NCBI RefSeq assembly: GCF_002979415.1 | Contig: NZ_PCOT01000019.1 | Location: 1-64,000, forward strand | Reading direction: 5' to 3' | Length of the DNA stretch: 64,000 bases | DNA from: Microbacterium sp. MYb72 | GTDB lineage: Bacteria; Actinomycetota; Actinomycetes; Actinomycetales; Microbacteriaceae | Shown here: positions 26,557 to 35,542 of the stretch, piece after piece | Layout of the letters: every line of letters starts with the position of its first letter | Position numbering within the stretch: the stretch's first letter is position 1 | Notes under the pieces: model-generated | The model's database searches: none | Told to the model about the DNA's origin: nothing | What the model saw: only the letters and a program-made list of their open reading frames with translations | Position numbers and translations under genes: made by a program

Positions 26557-26873
26557 TCGCGATCCAGCCCGAAGGTGCGCTTCACGAGCGCCTGTACGTC
26601 ACGGTCGAGAGCGTCGATGCGGGTGTTCATGGAGTCGATGCGGTTGTTCACCGAGTCGAGGCGGGCGTCGACGGCATCGAACTTCGCCTCGAACTTCGCG
26701 TCCATCGCCTCGAACCGCCGATCCACCGACTCGAACCGCACGACCATCTCGGTGCGCAGTCCGCCGACCTCTGCGCGCAGGACGCGCACGAACAGCGTCG
26801 ACACGACCGTCAGCATGCCGAACATCAGGGCGATGAACGCCCCGATCATCGTCCACGTCTGCGGTTCGGTCAT
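26553..26873 (-). CDS. Small membrane-anchored coiled-coil protein
   Basis: A 106-residue protein with an N-terminal membrane helix (MIGAFIALMFGMLTVVSTLFV) followed by a long heptad-repeat coiled coil with recurring seven-residue units (FEAKFDAVDARLDSVNNRIDSMNTRIDALD). The pattern resembles phage- and actinobacterial-type DUF1640-like or tail-measure-like small coiled coils, but I assign no function. The ATG at 26873 has GGGAG ten bases upstream. It is divergent from the M20 peptidase. Confidence 0.72.
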   Translation of the reverse strand: MTEPQTWTMIGAFIALMFGMLTVVSTLFVRVLRAEVGGLRTEMVVRFESVDRRFEAMDAKFEAKFDAVDARLDSVNNRIDSMNTRIDALDRDVQALVKRTFGLDRE

Positions 26874-27021
26874 GCTGATCACGCTCCCATTCTGGTCGGT
26901 GGTCTTCAACCTGCCAATGCTCGGCGGGTGAACACGCGGACGGTGGAGAACTTTTCCCTCACAAGCGGGTGTGGAGGATGAGTGCGCATCGGCCGTGACC
27001 GACATCCACCCCGGGGATACG

Positions 27022-28365
27022 ATGGCCCTCGTGACAGACGCACGCCCCGGCATCGCCGAACGCCTCTCGCAGATGATCCAGCTGCCGACGGTGTCGGCCG
27101 AGCTCGACCAGCGGGGGAGGGAGCCGTTCGAGGCGTTCGTCTCCCTCATCGCCACGCAGTATCCGCTCGTCCACGAGCGGCTGACTCTCGAGCGGCACAC
27201 CGACTTCGGACTCCTGTTCCACTGGAAGGGGAGGGGCGAGACCTCCGACGGACCTCTCGTGCTGATGGCGCACTACGACGTCGTCCCCGTCGACGAGAGC
27301 GATGCCTGGACCCATCCGCCCTTCGCCGGTGTGATCGACGGCGGCATCGTGTACGGGCGAGGGGCGCTCGACGACAAGGGGCCGCTGATCGTGGTGCTCG
27401 AGGCCGTCGAGAACCTGCTCGCCTCGGATTTCACGCCCGCGCGCGACGTCTACCTCAGCTTCGGCGGCAACGAGGAGACCTACGGGCACGCGGCCGAGGA
27501 GATCGCGCGGGTGCTCCGTGAACGAGGGATCGTGCCCTGGCTCGTCGTAGACGAAGGCGGTGCGGTCGTGGCGGCTCCGCTGCCCTTCGTCCCTGGGCGG
27601 GCCGCGATGATCGGCGTCGGCGAGAAGGGCGTGATGACCCTGACCCTCACGGCGCGCGGCGAGGGCGGGCACGCCTCCGCGCCCCCGGCGCTCACCGCCG
27701 TCCGCCGCATCGCGAGGGCCGTCGACCGGCTCGGCCCGCGGACCTTCCGTCCTCGCGCATCCCGGGCGATCGGACGGATGCTGTCCCAGCTCGCCGACCA
27801 GACCCCCGGCCCCGCCCGGCATCTGCTTCGGCTCCTCGGGGGAGCACCGGTGCTCACGGCCCAGCTCTTCGCCGCCCTGGGTGGAGAACCCGCCGCACTC
27901 GTCCGCACCACGGTCGCTCCGACGATGCAGTCCGGCGGCACCGCGGCGAACGTGCTGCCGTCGCAGGCGTCCGCGACGATCAACCTGCGCATCGCGCTGG
28001 GCGAGACGACGCAGCAGGCGGTGCTGCGTGTGCGTCGCCGCATCGCCGACCCTCTCGTGAAGGTCGCCGTCGTCGAGGCCAGCGAGCCCTCGCCCGAATC
28101 GCCGACCGACAACGAGCAGTTCGCCCTCCTCTCCGATGCCCTGGCCGCGTCGTATCCGGGCGTCGCCGCGGTGCCGTACGTGATGATGGCGGCGACCGAT
28201 TCGCGTCATTTCCACCGCTTCTCCCCGGCCGTGTACCGCTTCGCGCCGCTCGACATGTCGAACGCGCAGCGGGCGTCGATCCACGGCGTCGACGAGAACG
28301 TCGAGATCGCCGCGCTCGAACGCGGGGAGCGGTTCCACCGTGCCCTCATCGAACGGCTAGGGTGA
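27022..28365 (+). CDS. M20 family metallopeptidase/dipeptidase
   Basis: A 447-residue zinc exopeptidase of the M20/M25/M40 family. Metal and catalytic residues are visible: His84 and Asp86 in MAHYDVVPVD, Asp117 in GRGALDDKGP, the catalytic Glu pair near 151 in GGNEETYG, and the C-terminal metal His near DNEQ/ATDSRHF. The central dimerisation domain starts at GHASAPP. The ATG at 27022 is preferred for GGGGA five bases upstream; the in-frame extension to 26971 contains none of the fold. It probably hydrolyses dipeptides or N-acyl amino acids in the cytosol. Confidence 0.9.
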   Translation: MALVTDARPGIAERLSQMIQLPTVSAELDQRGREPFEAFVSLIATQYPLVHERLTLERHTDFGLLFHWKGRGETSDGPLVLMAHYDVVPVDESDAWTHPPFAGVIDGGIVYGRGALDDKGPLIVVLEAVENLLASDFTPARDVYLSFGGNEETYGHAAEEIARVLRERGIVPWLVVDEGGAVVAAPLPFVPGRAAMIGVGEKGVMTLTLTARGEGGHASAPPALTAVRRIARAVDRLGPRTFRPRASRAIGRMLSQLADQTPGPARHLLRLLGGAPVLTAQLFAALGGEPAALVRTTVAPTMQSGGTAANVLPSQASATINLRIALGETTQQAVLRVRRRIADPLVKVAVVEASEPSPESPTDNEQFALLSDALAASYPGVAAVPYVMMAATDSRHFHRFSPAVYRFAPLDMSNAQRASIHGVDENVEIAALERGERFHRALIERLG

Positions 28366-28447
28366 TCTCACCCGCCCTTCTGCTCGCGTCCGTGTTCCGC
28401 TCGGGAACCGGCAGGAGCGGAGATCAGACGCCTGAACAGGAGCCGCG

Positions 28448-29902
28448 ATGACGCGCACCCGGACCCTCGGCACCCTCGCGACGGTCGTCGGCTTCCTCGC
28501 CTTCGTCGAGTTCACCAGCGGTGTGCTGCAGGGGTACTACACGCCCATGCTCAGCGACATCGCACGCCACCTCGGCATCCACGACGCCGACGTCAACTGG
28601 CTCGAGGGCACGCAACTCATGCTCTCGGCACTCGTCGTCCCGGCCTTCGCGAAGCTCGGCGACATGGTCGGGCACAAGCGGATGCTGCTCATCTCGACGG
28701 CTCTCACCGGTGCGGCCGCGCTCGTGCTCCCGTTCACGGACTCGTTCGCGGTGTTCCTCGTCGGGTGGGCGCTCATGGGGTTCTACGTCGTCTGGCTGCC
28801 CCTGGAGATCGCGCTGATCTGGTCTCGTTCCCGCCGCATGGAGGGACGCTCGTCCATCACCGCGAAGGCCGCGGGACTCCTCGTCGCCGCACTCGAGGGC
28901 GGGGCCATCATCGGTGCGCTCGTCGGCGGTGCGCTCATCGACGTGCTGCCGCTGACCGTCGTGCTGCTGATCCCCGCGCTCCTCATCATCGTCTGCTTCT
29001 TCGTCGTCCTGTTCGGGGTGAAGGAGTCGCCCGAGCCCACCGGGGGCGTCTTCGACACGGTCGGCCTCGTGCTGATCTCCCTCGCGCTGATCTGCTTCAC
29101 GGGCGGGCTCAGCCTCCTGCGTCTCGACGGTGGACTCGCGAACCCCTGGTCATGGGCGGTCGTCGCGCTCGGCATCCTGCTCGTGATCCCGTTCGCACTG
29201 TGGGAGCTGCGCTGCGGCGACCCGCTGATCGACGTGCGGATGTTCCGCTCCCCGGCGCTCGGCCCGGTGTTCCTCACCGCGGGGCTGTTCGGCGTCAGCG
29301 TGCTGGGTGCGCAGGCGCCGCTGTCGACCTTCGCCCGCACCGACCCTTCGGTGTACGGATACGGACTCGGGACGACCGGGTTCGCGACGTCGCTCATCAT
29401 CGGGGTCTACCTGGTCGCGATGATCGGCGGAGCGCTCCTCTTCCCGGTGATCGCTCGCCTCGTGACGCCGCGACTCACCCTGATGGGGGCCTCGGTGCTG
29501 GTCGGCATCGGATTCCTGCTGTTCCTGCCCTTCCACGACTCCTATGCGCAGGTCATCACCAACATGGTCGTCGTCGGGCTGGGGTCGGGAGCGCTCGTCG
29601 CGGCCCTTCCCGCCGCGGCGGCGTCGGCCGCGCCGGCCTCGCAGACGGGCGTCGCCACCGGGCTCACCAACTCGGTGAAGACGGTCGGCGGGGCGATCGC
29701 GTCGTGCGTGTTCGGCATCGCCCTGCTGCACGGCGCCGTCGGCGCCGCGTCGGAGGGGACGGCCGGATCCTTCGCGGGCTACGTCACGGTCTGGGTGGTG
29801 TGCGGCGTGACGGCCCTCGCCGCCGCCGTGCTCCTGGTCTTCGTGCCGAAGGAGGCGTTCACCGACCGGGCGGTCGAGGCCGAGGCCGCGCCCGCGGTGT
29901 GA
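28448..29902 (+). CDS. MFS transporter of the DHA2 drug-exporter type
   Basis: A 484-residue major facilitator with about fourteen membrane helices. Motif A-like KLGDMVGHKRMLL lies between helices 2 and 3, and the regular alternation of hydrophobic stretches extends to residue 470. The 14-helix layout fits proton-driven multidrug or metabolite exporters. AGGAG is seven bases before the ATG. It stands alone; the substrate cannot be inferred. Confidence 0.88.
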   Translation: MTRTRTLGTLATVVGFLAFVEFTSGVLQGYYTPMLSDIARHLGIHDADVNWLEGTQLMLSALVVPAFAKLGDMVGHKRMLLISTALTGAAALVLPFTDSFAVFLVGWALMGFYVVWLPLEIALIWSRSRRMEGRSSITAKAAGLLVAALEGGAIIGALVGGALIDVLPLTVVLLIPALLIIVCFFVVLFGVKESPEPTGGVFDTVGLVLISLALICFTGGLSLLRLDGGLANPWSWAVVALGILLVIPFALWELRCGDPLIDVRMFRSPALGPVFLTAGLFGVSVLGAQAPLSTFARTDPSVYGYGLGTTGFATSLIIGVYLVAMIGGALLFPVIARLVTPRLTLMGASVLVGIGFLLFLPFHDSYAQVITNMVVVGLGSGALVAALPAAAASAAPASQTGVATGLTNSVKTVGGAIASCVFGIALLHGAVGAASEGTAGSFAGYVTVWVVCGVTALAAAVLLVFVPKEAFTDRAVEAEAAPAV

Positions 29903-29912
29903 GCGCCCCGTT

Positions 29913-30311
29913 TCAGTCGCGCGGGTTGTACATGAACTCCAGGCGGATGCCGTTGGCATCCTCCACGAACGACGCGTAGTAGCGCGAGCTGAAGCGCGGA
30001 TACTCCTTGGGCCCGCGCACGGGGGTCCAGCCCGCGGCCAGCGCGATGTCGTGCAGACGGTCGACCTCTTCGCGGGAGTCGACGGCGTAGGCGAGGTGCT
30101 GCCAGCCGATGCGGCCGTGCTCGTGCGGACCCGTGGCGTTGTCGCGCGCCGGGTACAGCAGGATCTCGGGCTCGTCGGTCTTGCGCCAGTACGCCAGGTC
30201 GTCGGCGTCGTGCGCCCTCGTGTAGCCGAGGGCCTCGAAGACCGGATGGAACTGGGCGGATGCGGCGGGCACGTCGTCGACGGTGATGCCGAGGTGATCG
30301 AAGGAGGCCAT
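29913..30311 (-). CDS. VOC superfamily protein, paralogue of the one at 36980
   Basis: A 132-residue glyoxalase-fold protein: FDHLGITVDDVPAA, GRIGWQHLAYAVDSREEVDRL, YYASFVEDANGIRLEFMYN. Possible metal ligands are His5, Glu and His in HLAYAV. It is convergent with the MFS gene, with only 10 bp between stops. Most of the last 67 residues are shared with the VOC protein at 36980-37384, showing a recent gene duplication. Substrate unknown; many such actinobacterial proteins are lactoylglutathione-lyase-like in name only. Confidence 0.87.
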   Translation of the reverse strand: MASFDHLGITVDDVPAASAQFHPVFEALGYTRAHDADDLAYWRKTDEPEILLYPARDNATGPHEHGRIGWQHLAYAVDSREEVDRLHDIALAAGWTPVRGPKEYPRFSSRYYASFVEDANGIRLEFMYNPRD

Positions 30312-30366
30312 GAGGACAGTCTGTCGGATGCCCCCGACATCCGGTCGTCGTGCGGGATCGCGAGAA

Positions 30367-30411
30367 CCCCGGGGCTCGACGAGGGGAGAGGTGGGGTGTC
30401 GAGCCCCGGGG
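30367..30411 (-). terminator. Terminator of the LADTG surface protein gene
   Basis: Perfect 14-bp inverted repeat (arms 30367-30380 and 30398-30411) with a 17-base loop, 18 bases after the stop codon at 30429. No U-tract follows. Confidence 0.6.
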
Positions 30412-30428
30412 CGGTCTCTGTTCGCGGC

Positions 30429-32621
30429 TCAGCCGTCGTGGCTGCCGGCGTGACGACGGGCGCGGACCAGAGCGATCCCGAGAGCCAGCAGCGCGAGAGC
30501 CGCGCCTCCGGCCACGAGCGGCCCGACCAGGTCCAGTCCGGTGTCGGCGAGGCCGCCGGGGCCGGAGTTCTCACCCTTCTCGGCAGGGGGCGTCGGCTGC
30601 CCGGTCTTGCCCGAGTCCCCGTCACCGCGCGGTGTGGTCGCGCTCGACGGCGCCGACTCGACCGGCTCGCCGCCCGGCGCGGTCCCCGCAGAGACCGCCG
30701 TGTTGTCGATCGTGTCGAGTGCGAGATCTGCGTCCTGCGTCGTGTAGCTCGCGGTGCAGGTGATCGACTGCCCTGGCCGGAGGGATGCCGCTTCGGGCGG
30801 GCACTCCACCGCGGACACCGATCCGGTGCCGCTGAACTCCGTCTCGTCGACCCGGACGTCCGTGAGCGTCACGGTTCCGGTGTTGGTGACGAGGAAGGTG
30901 TAGTCGATCGTGCTGCCGCTCCAGAACCACGCGGCATCCGTCGACTTCACGATGGCGAGCCCGGGGGCCTGCTCCGAGGTGATCACCGCCGAAGACGGGA
31001 GCGAGGTCACCGGGGTTCCGGTGAGCGTCATGCCCGATGCGGTCGCGGTGTTCTCGACGGAGCCCCTGTCGACGTCATCCTGCTGCAGCACGTAGGTCGC
31101 GGTGCATGTCACGGTCTCGTCGGGGTCGAGAGCGAGCGGTCGCGAGGGACACTCCACCGGCGAGAGCGTGCCGGCGCCGGTGAACGCGGTCTCGTCGACG
31201 GTCACATCGCTCAGCGGGCTGGTGCCGGAGTTGGTGACCTCGAACGAGTACGTGACACGGTCGCCGACCTGGGCCTGCGAGACGTCCGCCGACTTCGTCA
31301 GGAGGATCTCCGCCTCGACGCGCGGCGTGTTCGTGAACGTGCAGCGCACGCCCACGCCGTCGGGACGGCCCTCGGGAATCGTGACGTCGGCACGAGTGCC
31401 TCGGCCGCCCGCGATCCGATCGCCGCTGGCGCCATCCAGGCAGATCCACGACGATCGGTAGCGCTCCGGATCGGTGCCGGTGCCGCTCTCCTCGATCGTG
31501 ACGACGGAGCCGGGGAGCACCGGGACGAGCACTCGCTCGCGCTGCACGCCCCGCGCAGTGCCGGTCGTCTGCGTGGCGATGTCGCCGAGACCGCTGCCGG
31601 ATGCCGCGAGGCGCACCTGGTCGGTGTCATCGTCGGATTCCCGGCCCTCGGGGAAGTCCTTCTCGAGCGTGAGGTGGCTCGGGGCGGTGCAGGATGCCAG
31701 GTCGACGACGCCGGGCTCCGAGAAGGTCACCGTGCTCGTGACCTCTCCCGACATCGGGTCGATCCGCAGCAGCTCGAGCTCAGTGCTCACGACGAGGAAG
31801 CCGTCGCGGTCGAAGGCGGCCCCGTTGATGCCGAGATTCCCCGGGTCTGCGACGGTGAAGCGCTGGATCAGCTTGGAGCGCACTGCCGGGGCGGGGTTCC
31901 CCTGCCCGAGGATGATGTCTCGGGCGTCCACCACGTAGATCGCCGCTTCCTTCGCGTCACTCATGACGACGTAGAGGTTTCCCCCGTGATCGAAGGCCAT
32001 GTCGCCGTTCGTTCCTGGAATGGTGGACGGAAACGTGATCCGGACTCGGCCTTCGCGGGCACCGGAGTCGAGCGCGCGTGCATCCAGGTTCAGGGAGCCG
32101 CCGTTCGTCGAGCCATGGAAGTACCGTGAGGTCTTCGGGTCCGTTGCGCCGTGCGTCTGGGTGCTCGTCCAGCCGGTGGGCAGATCGACGACATCGACAC
32201 TCGTGGTCGTTCCGGTCGCGAAATCGTAGGTCTCCATCGCGCCCTTGTTCGTCGTCCAGTGGTCGGAACGCATCACATAGGCGAGTCCGCCCGGATGCTC
32301 GGGGGTGACGTGCACGCCGAGGGCGTTGAACGTCGAGCGGGCATCGGCCCCCGCGGCGATCTCGCCCACTTCGGTCTGCGCTCCCGTGGCCGTGTCGATG
32401 CTCCACAGCGTGCTGCCGCTGCCGTTGGTCGAGTTCATGGCGTAGATGGCGGAGCAGTCGATCGCATCCGCGGCGAAAGCCGGCGCGGGCGAGGCGACTC
32501 CGCCGGGAATCGCCACGGCGCCGATGGCGAGGGCGGCCGCCGCGAGACCGGCGGTCCTTCCTCGTCGTGAACGGAGGCCGGGTGGGGCCGCGTGTGTCGA
32601 TCTGCGGGCTGAACGTGCCAT
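30429..32621 (-). CDS. DUF6923/DUF7507 surface protein with LADTG sorting signal
   Basis: A 730-residue secreted protein. It has a twin-Arg-like, strongly basic N-terminus (RSRRGRTAG) and signal helix ending near SPAPAFAA. A beta-propeller-like DUF6923 domain (CSAIYAMN, LWSIDTATGAQTEVG, FDHGGNLYVV, AAFDRDGFLVV) runs to about residue 310. A SpaA-like region and two DUF7507 repeats of the same kind as in the first gene follow. The tail is LADTG, a hydrophobic helix and RARRHAG. LAxTG indicates class E sortase anchoring. ATG 32621 is chosen for AGAGGA seven bases upstream. The LuxR-type regulator ends 198 bases upstream in the same direction and may control it. Confidence 0.9.
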   Translation of the reverse strand: MARSARRSTHAAPPGLRSRRGRTAGLAAAALAIGAVAIPGGVASPAPAFAADAIDCSAIYAMNSTNGSGSTLWSIDTATGAQTEVGEIAAGADARSTFNALGVHVTPEHPGGLAYVMRSDHWTTNKGAMETYDFATGTTTSVDVVDLPTGWTSTQTHGATDPKTSRYFHGSTNGGSLNLDARALDSGAREGRVRITFPSTIPGTNGDMAFDHGGNLYVVMSDAKEAAIYVVDARDIILGQGNPAPAVRSKLIQRFTVADPGNLGINGAAFDRDGFLVVSTELELLRIDPMSGEVTSTVTFSEPGVVDLASCTAPSHLTLEKDFPEGRESDDDTDQVRLAASGSGLGDIATQTTGTARGVQRERVLVPVLPGSVVTIEESGTGTDPERYRSSWICLDGASGDRIAGGRGTRADVTIPEGRPDGVGVRCTFTNTPRVEAEILLTKSADVSQAQVGDRVTYSFEVTNSGTSPLSDVTVDETAFTGAGTLSPVECPSRPLALDPDETVTCTATYVLQQDDVDRGSVENTATASGMTLTGTPVTSLPSSAVITSEQAPGLAIVKSTDAAWFWSGSTIDYTFLVTNTGTVTLTDVRVDETEFSGTGSVSAVECPPEAASLRPGQSITCTASYTTQDADLALDTIDNTAVSAGTAPGGEPVESAPSSATTPRGDGDSGKTGQPTPPAEKGENSGPGGLADTGLDLVGPLVAGGAALALLALGIALVRARRHAGSHDG

Positions 32622-32819
32622 GAGGCAGTCCTCTCTGAGAGTGGGTCGGAGTGCCTCCGGTGCGCGGGGCAACCTCTCAAGGGTGCGGACGCGCGGTGCC
32701 GCGTGCGGGTCGAGATCCGTAGTGGGGGAGCGGAACTCAGTAGGCGTGATGCGCGACCGGGTACGTCACACGTCGAACCCGGTGATGCGCAGCGGGAGCG
32801 CGGCGTCTGTCGCCGTGGC

Positions 32820-35372
32820 TCAGAGCCAGGAGAACGCGGAGAGCTCCGCGCGACCGGAGATGCGCAGCTTGCGGAACGCCTTGAGCAGGTGGCTCTCCAC
32901 GGTGCGGGTGCTGATGTGCAGGTGCTCTGCGATCTCGTGATTGGACTGGCCGTGCGCGGCGAGACGGGCGACTTCGCGCTCGCGGTTCGACAGCTGCGCC
33001 TGCGTGCTCGAACGCCCCGCCGTCGACACGGAATCGAGGGGATCGCGTCGACCCCGCAGGTCGGCGAGCGCATCGGACAGCTGTGCCGCCGCCACGTCGT
33101 CACCGTGCCGCATCGCGATGTCGCGACCCAGCTCGTACGACGTCGCCGCGTGTTCGAGGCGCTTCTGCTCCTCGAACCACGCGCCCAGGCGCGCGAGCTC
33201 CGTATGGTCCTCGCGTGCGACGGCCGCGCGCACATCGAGGATCGGAGCGACGAGGGCGCCCTCGACGCGGATGGCGTCGTCGTCGGCGCTCGCCGCGGGC
33301 GGCGCCTGCACGCCGAGGCCCCAGGTCAGCACGCGCAGCATCCCGGCCGCGAGGAGGTAGCCGCGCCTCTCGAGCGCGCTCATCTGCGCGCGGATCTCCC
33401 GTTCCGCACCCTCGGCATCGCCCGCGAGGAGCTGGAAGGTGATGTCGGGCAGCGCCGCCACCATGCCGGGCCAGGGGCCGATCGTCACCCCGGTGGCAGT
33501 GGCCTGCGCAGCGAGCGATGTCGCCGTGCTGATCCGCCCCGACCTGGCCGCGAGCATCGCCGCCAGCGCGAGCGCTCCCATCTGGCTGCCCTCCTGGCCC
33601 AGGCCCGGCTCTCCCAGGGCGAGGAACCTGCCGAGATGGATCTCGGCGGCGCGGAACCGCCCGAGGGTGATCCCCGAGACCGCGGCGAGATAGGTGTGCC
33701 CTCGCAGATTCTCGAGGTCGAGCTCGACCCGGCTCTGCTCGATGTGGGTGACCGCCCAGTCGTGCGCCTCGGCCACATCGCCCCGACCCAGCAGGGACCA
33801 TCCGTGCAGCAGGGTGAGCACGCGTCCGAGCTTCGTGGAGGTGTCGTCCGCGTCCGTGAGGAGCTCGTGCGCCGATTCGGCGCGACCTCGAAGAAGCAGC
33901 GCCGTCGAGAGGACGGACCTGATCGAGTCGTCGGTGGTGGCATCCCGTCCTGACAACGTCGCGAGGCGGTCGATCTGCGCGCGCGTCGCGCCGTCGCCGA
34001 CGATCTTCAGGTGGGTCGCCCAGACCTCCAGCATCGTCTCGTAGCGGGGCTGGTCGGCGGCGGCGGCCTCGAGGATGTCGAGTGCGGATGCCGTCTCGCC
34101 CGCAGCGAGCGCATGCCACCGCGCCTGGAGGATGCGGAACATCGCCCGCGCTCCGCCGTCCCCGATGCTGGTGGGCGTGCGTTCGAACACCTGGAGCGCC
34201 ACCGAGGAGTCGTGCTTCCCGTCGAAGAGCGTGAACAGGTAGTTCGTGGCCGTCTCCACGCTCGGGTCGCGCTCCCACGCGCGCCGTCGTGCCGAGAGCT
34301 GCGCCGCGTGCCGATCGCGGATGAGCCGCACCAGGGCCATCTCCGCGGCATCCGGTTCGAGCGAGGCGTCCGCGGCGCTTCCGGGGAGGAGCTCGATGCG
34401 CGCGGCGGCGTCCTCTGCGGGGCCGAAGCGCTCCTGGATCCTTCGCAGGATGCGGGTGCGCCGCACCGAGGTCGGGCGGTTCTGGAAGTAGTCGGCGACG
34501 AGCGGGGGAGTCACGGCGACCGACAGACGTCCGAACGGCTCGATGCTCAGCAGCAGGCTCGCCGATTCGAGCGACTCGATGGCGTGACGGCCGACGAGCT
34601 CCTCTGCGGTGTCGATGTCCAGGACGCCCGCGAGCGCGAGCGTCTCGATCGCTTCGAGGTCGTCGGCGTCCAGGTGGGCGAGGAGGTGCTCGACCGCTCC
34701 GGACATCGAATCGTGCCAGAGCTCGCCGATCGTGGTCCAGGTGCCGTCCTCGAGCGCGATGTGGCCGAACGCGCGCGCCGCCGTGATCATCGCCACGGCC
34801 AGGCTGGGGATGCCGGCGGATCGGGTGTACACGCGTCCGACCAGGCCGGTGTCGACGGCGTTCCCGAGCTGCTCGTGGACGAGATCGGAGACGGCCTCGA
34901 AGGTCAGCGGACGCAGGCGGAGCTCCGCGGCCTGGCTCACGATCGCATGCAGTCTCTTCGCGGCTCCGTCTCGGGGCGCCGCCGATGTCGTGACGATCGT
35001 GGCGCCCGTGCGTGCGTGCACGGCGGCGATGACTCCCCACGATTCCTCGTCGACGAACGGGGCGTCGTCGACGAGGAGCACTGCGCGCGTCCCCGCCGCG
35101 CGTTCGGCCAACGCGGCGACCAGCTGTCTGGCCTGGAGCGGTGACGATCCCGTCGGCGTCTCGCCGGCGAGATCCAGTGCGTCGAAGGGGCGTCCGCGAA
35201 GCGACTCGATGCCGAGGATCCGGATGGTCGGATAGCCGCGCTGCTCCAGGTGTCCGGCGATCTCGCGCAGCAGCATCGAGCGTCCGCTGCCATCCGGCCC
35301 CACGATGCTGACGCAGGAACCCGCGGTGATCAGCCTCAGCGCCGAGGCGAGATCGTCAGTCCTGACGAACAT
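32820..35372 (-). CDS. Large LuxR-type ATPase transcriptional regulator
   Basis: About 850 residues. The N-terminus has an AAA/STAND-type ATPase with Walker A GPDGSGRSML near residue 26 and a Walker B-like AVLLVDDAP near 100. The middle is a helical, TPR-like repeat region. The C-terminus is a LuxR helix-turn-helix (LSNREREVARLAAHGQSNHEIAEHLHISTRTVESHLLKAFRKLRI). This is the LAL/MalT layout: a signal loads ATP, the protein oligomerises and activates transcription. The start at 35372 is preferred for CGGAG at good spacing; an ATG at 35432 has AGGAG too close. It neighbours the DUF6923 surface gene. Confidence 0.88.
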   Translation of the reverse strand: MFVRTDDLASALRLITAGSCVSIVGPDGSGRSMLLREIAGHLEQRGYPTIRILGIESLRGRPFDALDLAGETPTGSSPLQARQLVAALAERAAGTRAVLLVDDAPFVDEESWGVIAAVHARTGATIVTTSAAPRDGAAKRLHAIVSQAAELRLRPLTFEAVSDLVHEQLGNAVDTGLVGRVYTRSAGIPSLAVAMITAARAFGHIALEDGTWTTIGELWHDSMSGAVEHLLAHLDADDLEAIETLALAGVLDIDTAEELVGRHAIESLESASLLLSIEPFGRLSVAVTPPLVADYFQNRPTSVRRTRILRRIQERFGPAEDAAARIELLPGSAADASLEPDAAEMALVRLIRDRHAAQLSARRRAWERDPSVETATNYLFTLFDGKHDSSVALQVFERTPTSIGDGGARAMFRILQARWHALAAGETASALDILEAAAADQPRYETMLEVWATHLKIVGDGATRAQIDRLATLSGRDATTDDSIRSVLSTALLLRGRAESAHELLTDADDTSTKLGRVLTLLHGWSLLGRGDVAEAHDWAVTHIEQSRVELDLENLRGHTYLAAVSGITLGRFRAAEIHLGRFLALGEPGLGQEGSQMGALALAAMLAARSGRISTATSLAAQATATGVTIGPWPGMVAALPDITFQLLAGDAEGAEREIRAQMSALERRGYLLAAGMLRVLTWGLGVQAPPAASADDDAIRVEGALVAPILDVRAAVAREDHTELARLGAWFEEQKRLEHAATSYELGRDIAMRHGDDVAAAQLSDALADLRGRRDPLDSVSTAGRSSTQAQLSNREREVARLAAHGQSNHEIAEHLHISTRTVESHLLKAFRKLRISGRAELSAFSWL

Positions 35373-35449
35373 CGCTGCTCCGTTCGGCGCCGATGAGCGG
35401 CGGGCGGAGTTCGGGTCGTGGCATGAGGGCATCTCCTGGTTCGGACGTC

Positions 35450-35455
35450 AGTGTA
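35450..35455 (-). promoter_or_regulatory. Probable -10 box of the LuxR-type regulator
   Basis: TACACT on the minus strand at 35455-35450, a good actinobacterial -10 match. Transcription would start near 35443, about 70 bases before the preferred start codon. The -35 region is weak. Confidence 0.4.
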
Positions 35456-35542
35456 ATCACCGCTCCCGTGACCGCGCAGTATGCTGCTCGGCCCCGAAGA
35501 CGCAGAGGTGCGCGATGGCATCGCCACCGCCCACCTCTGTGC

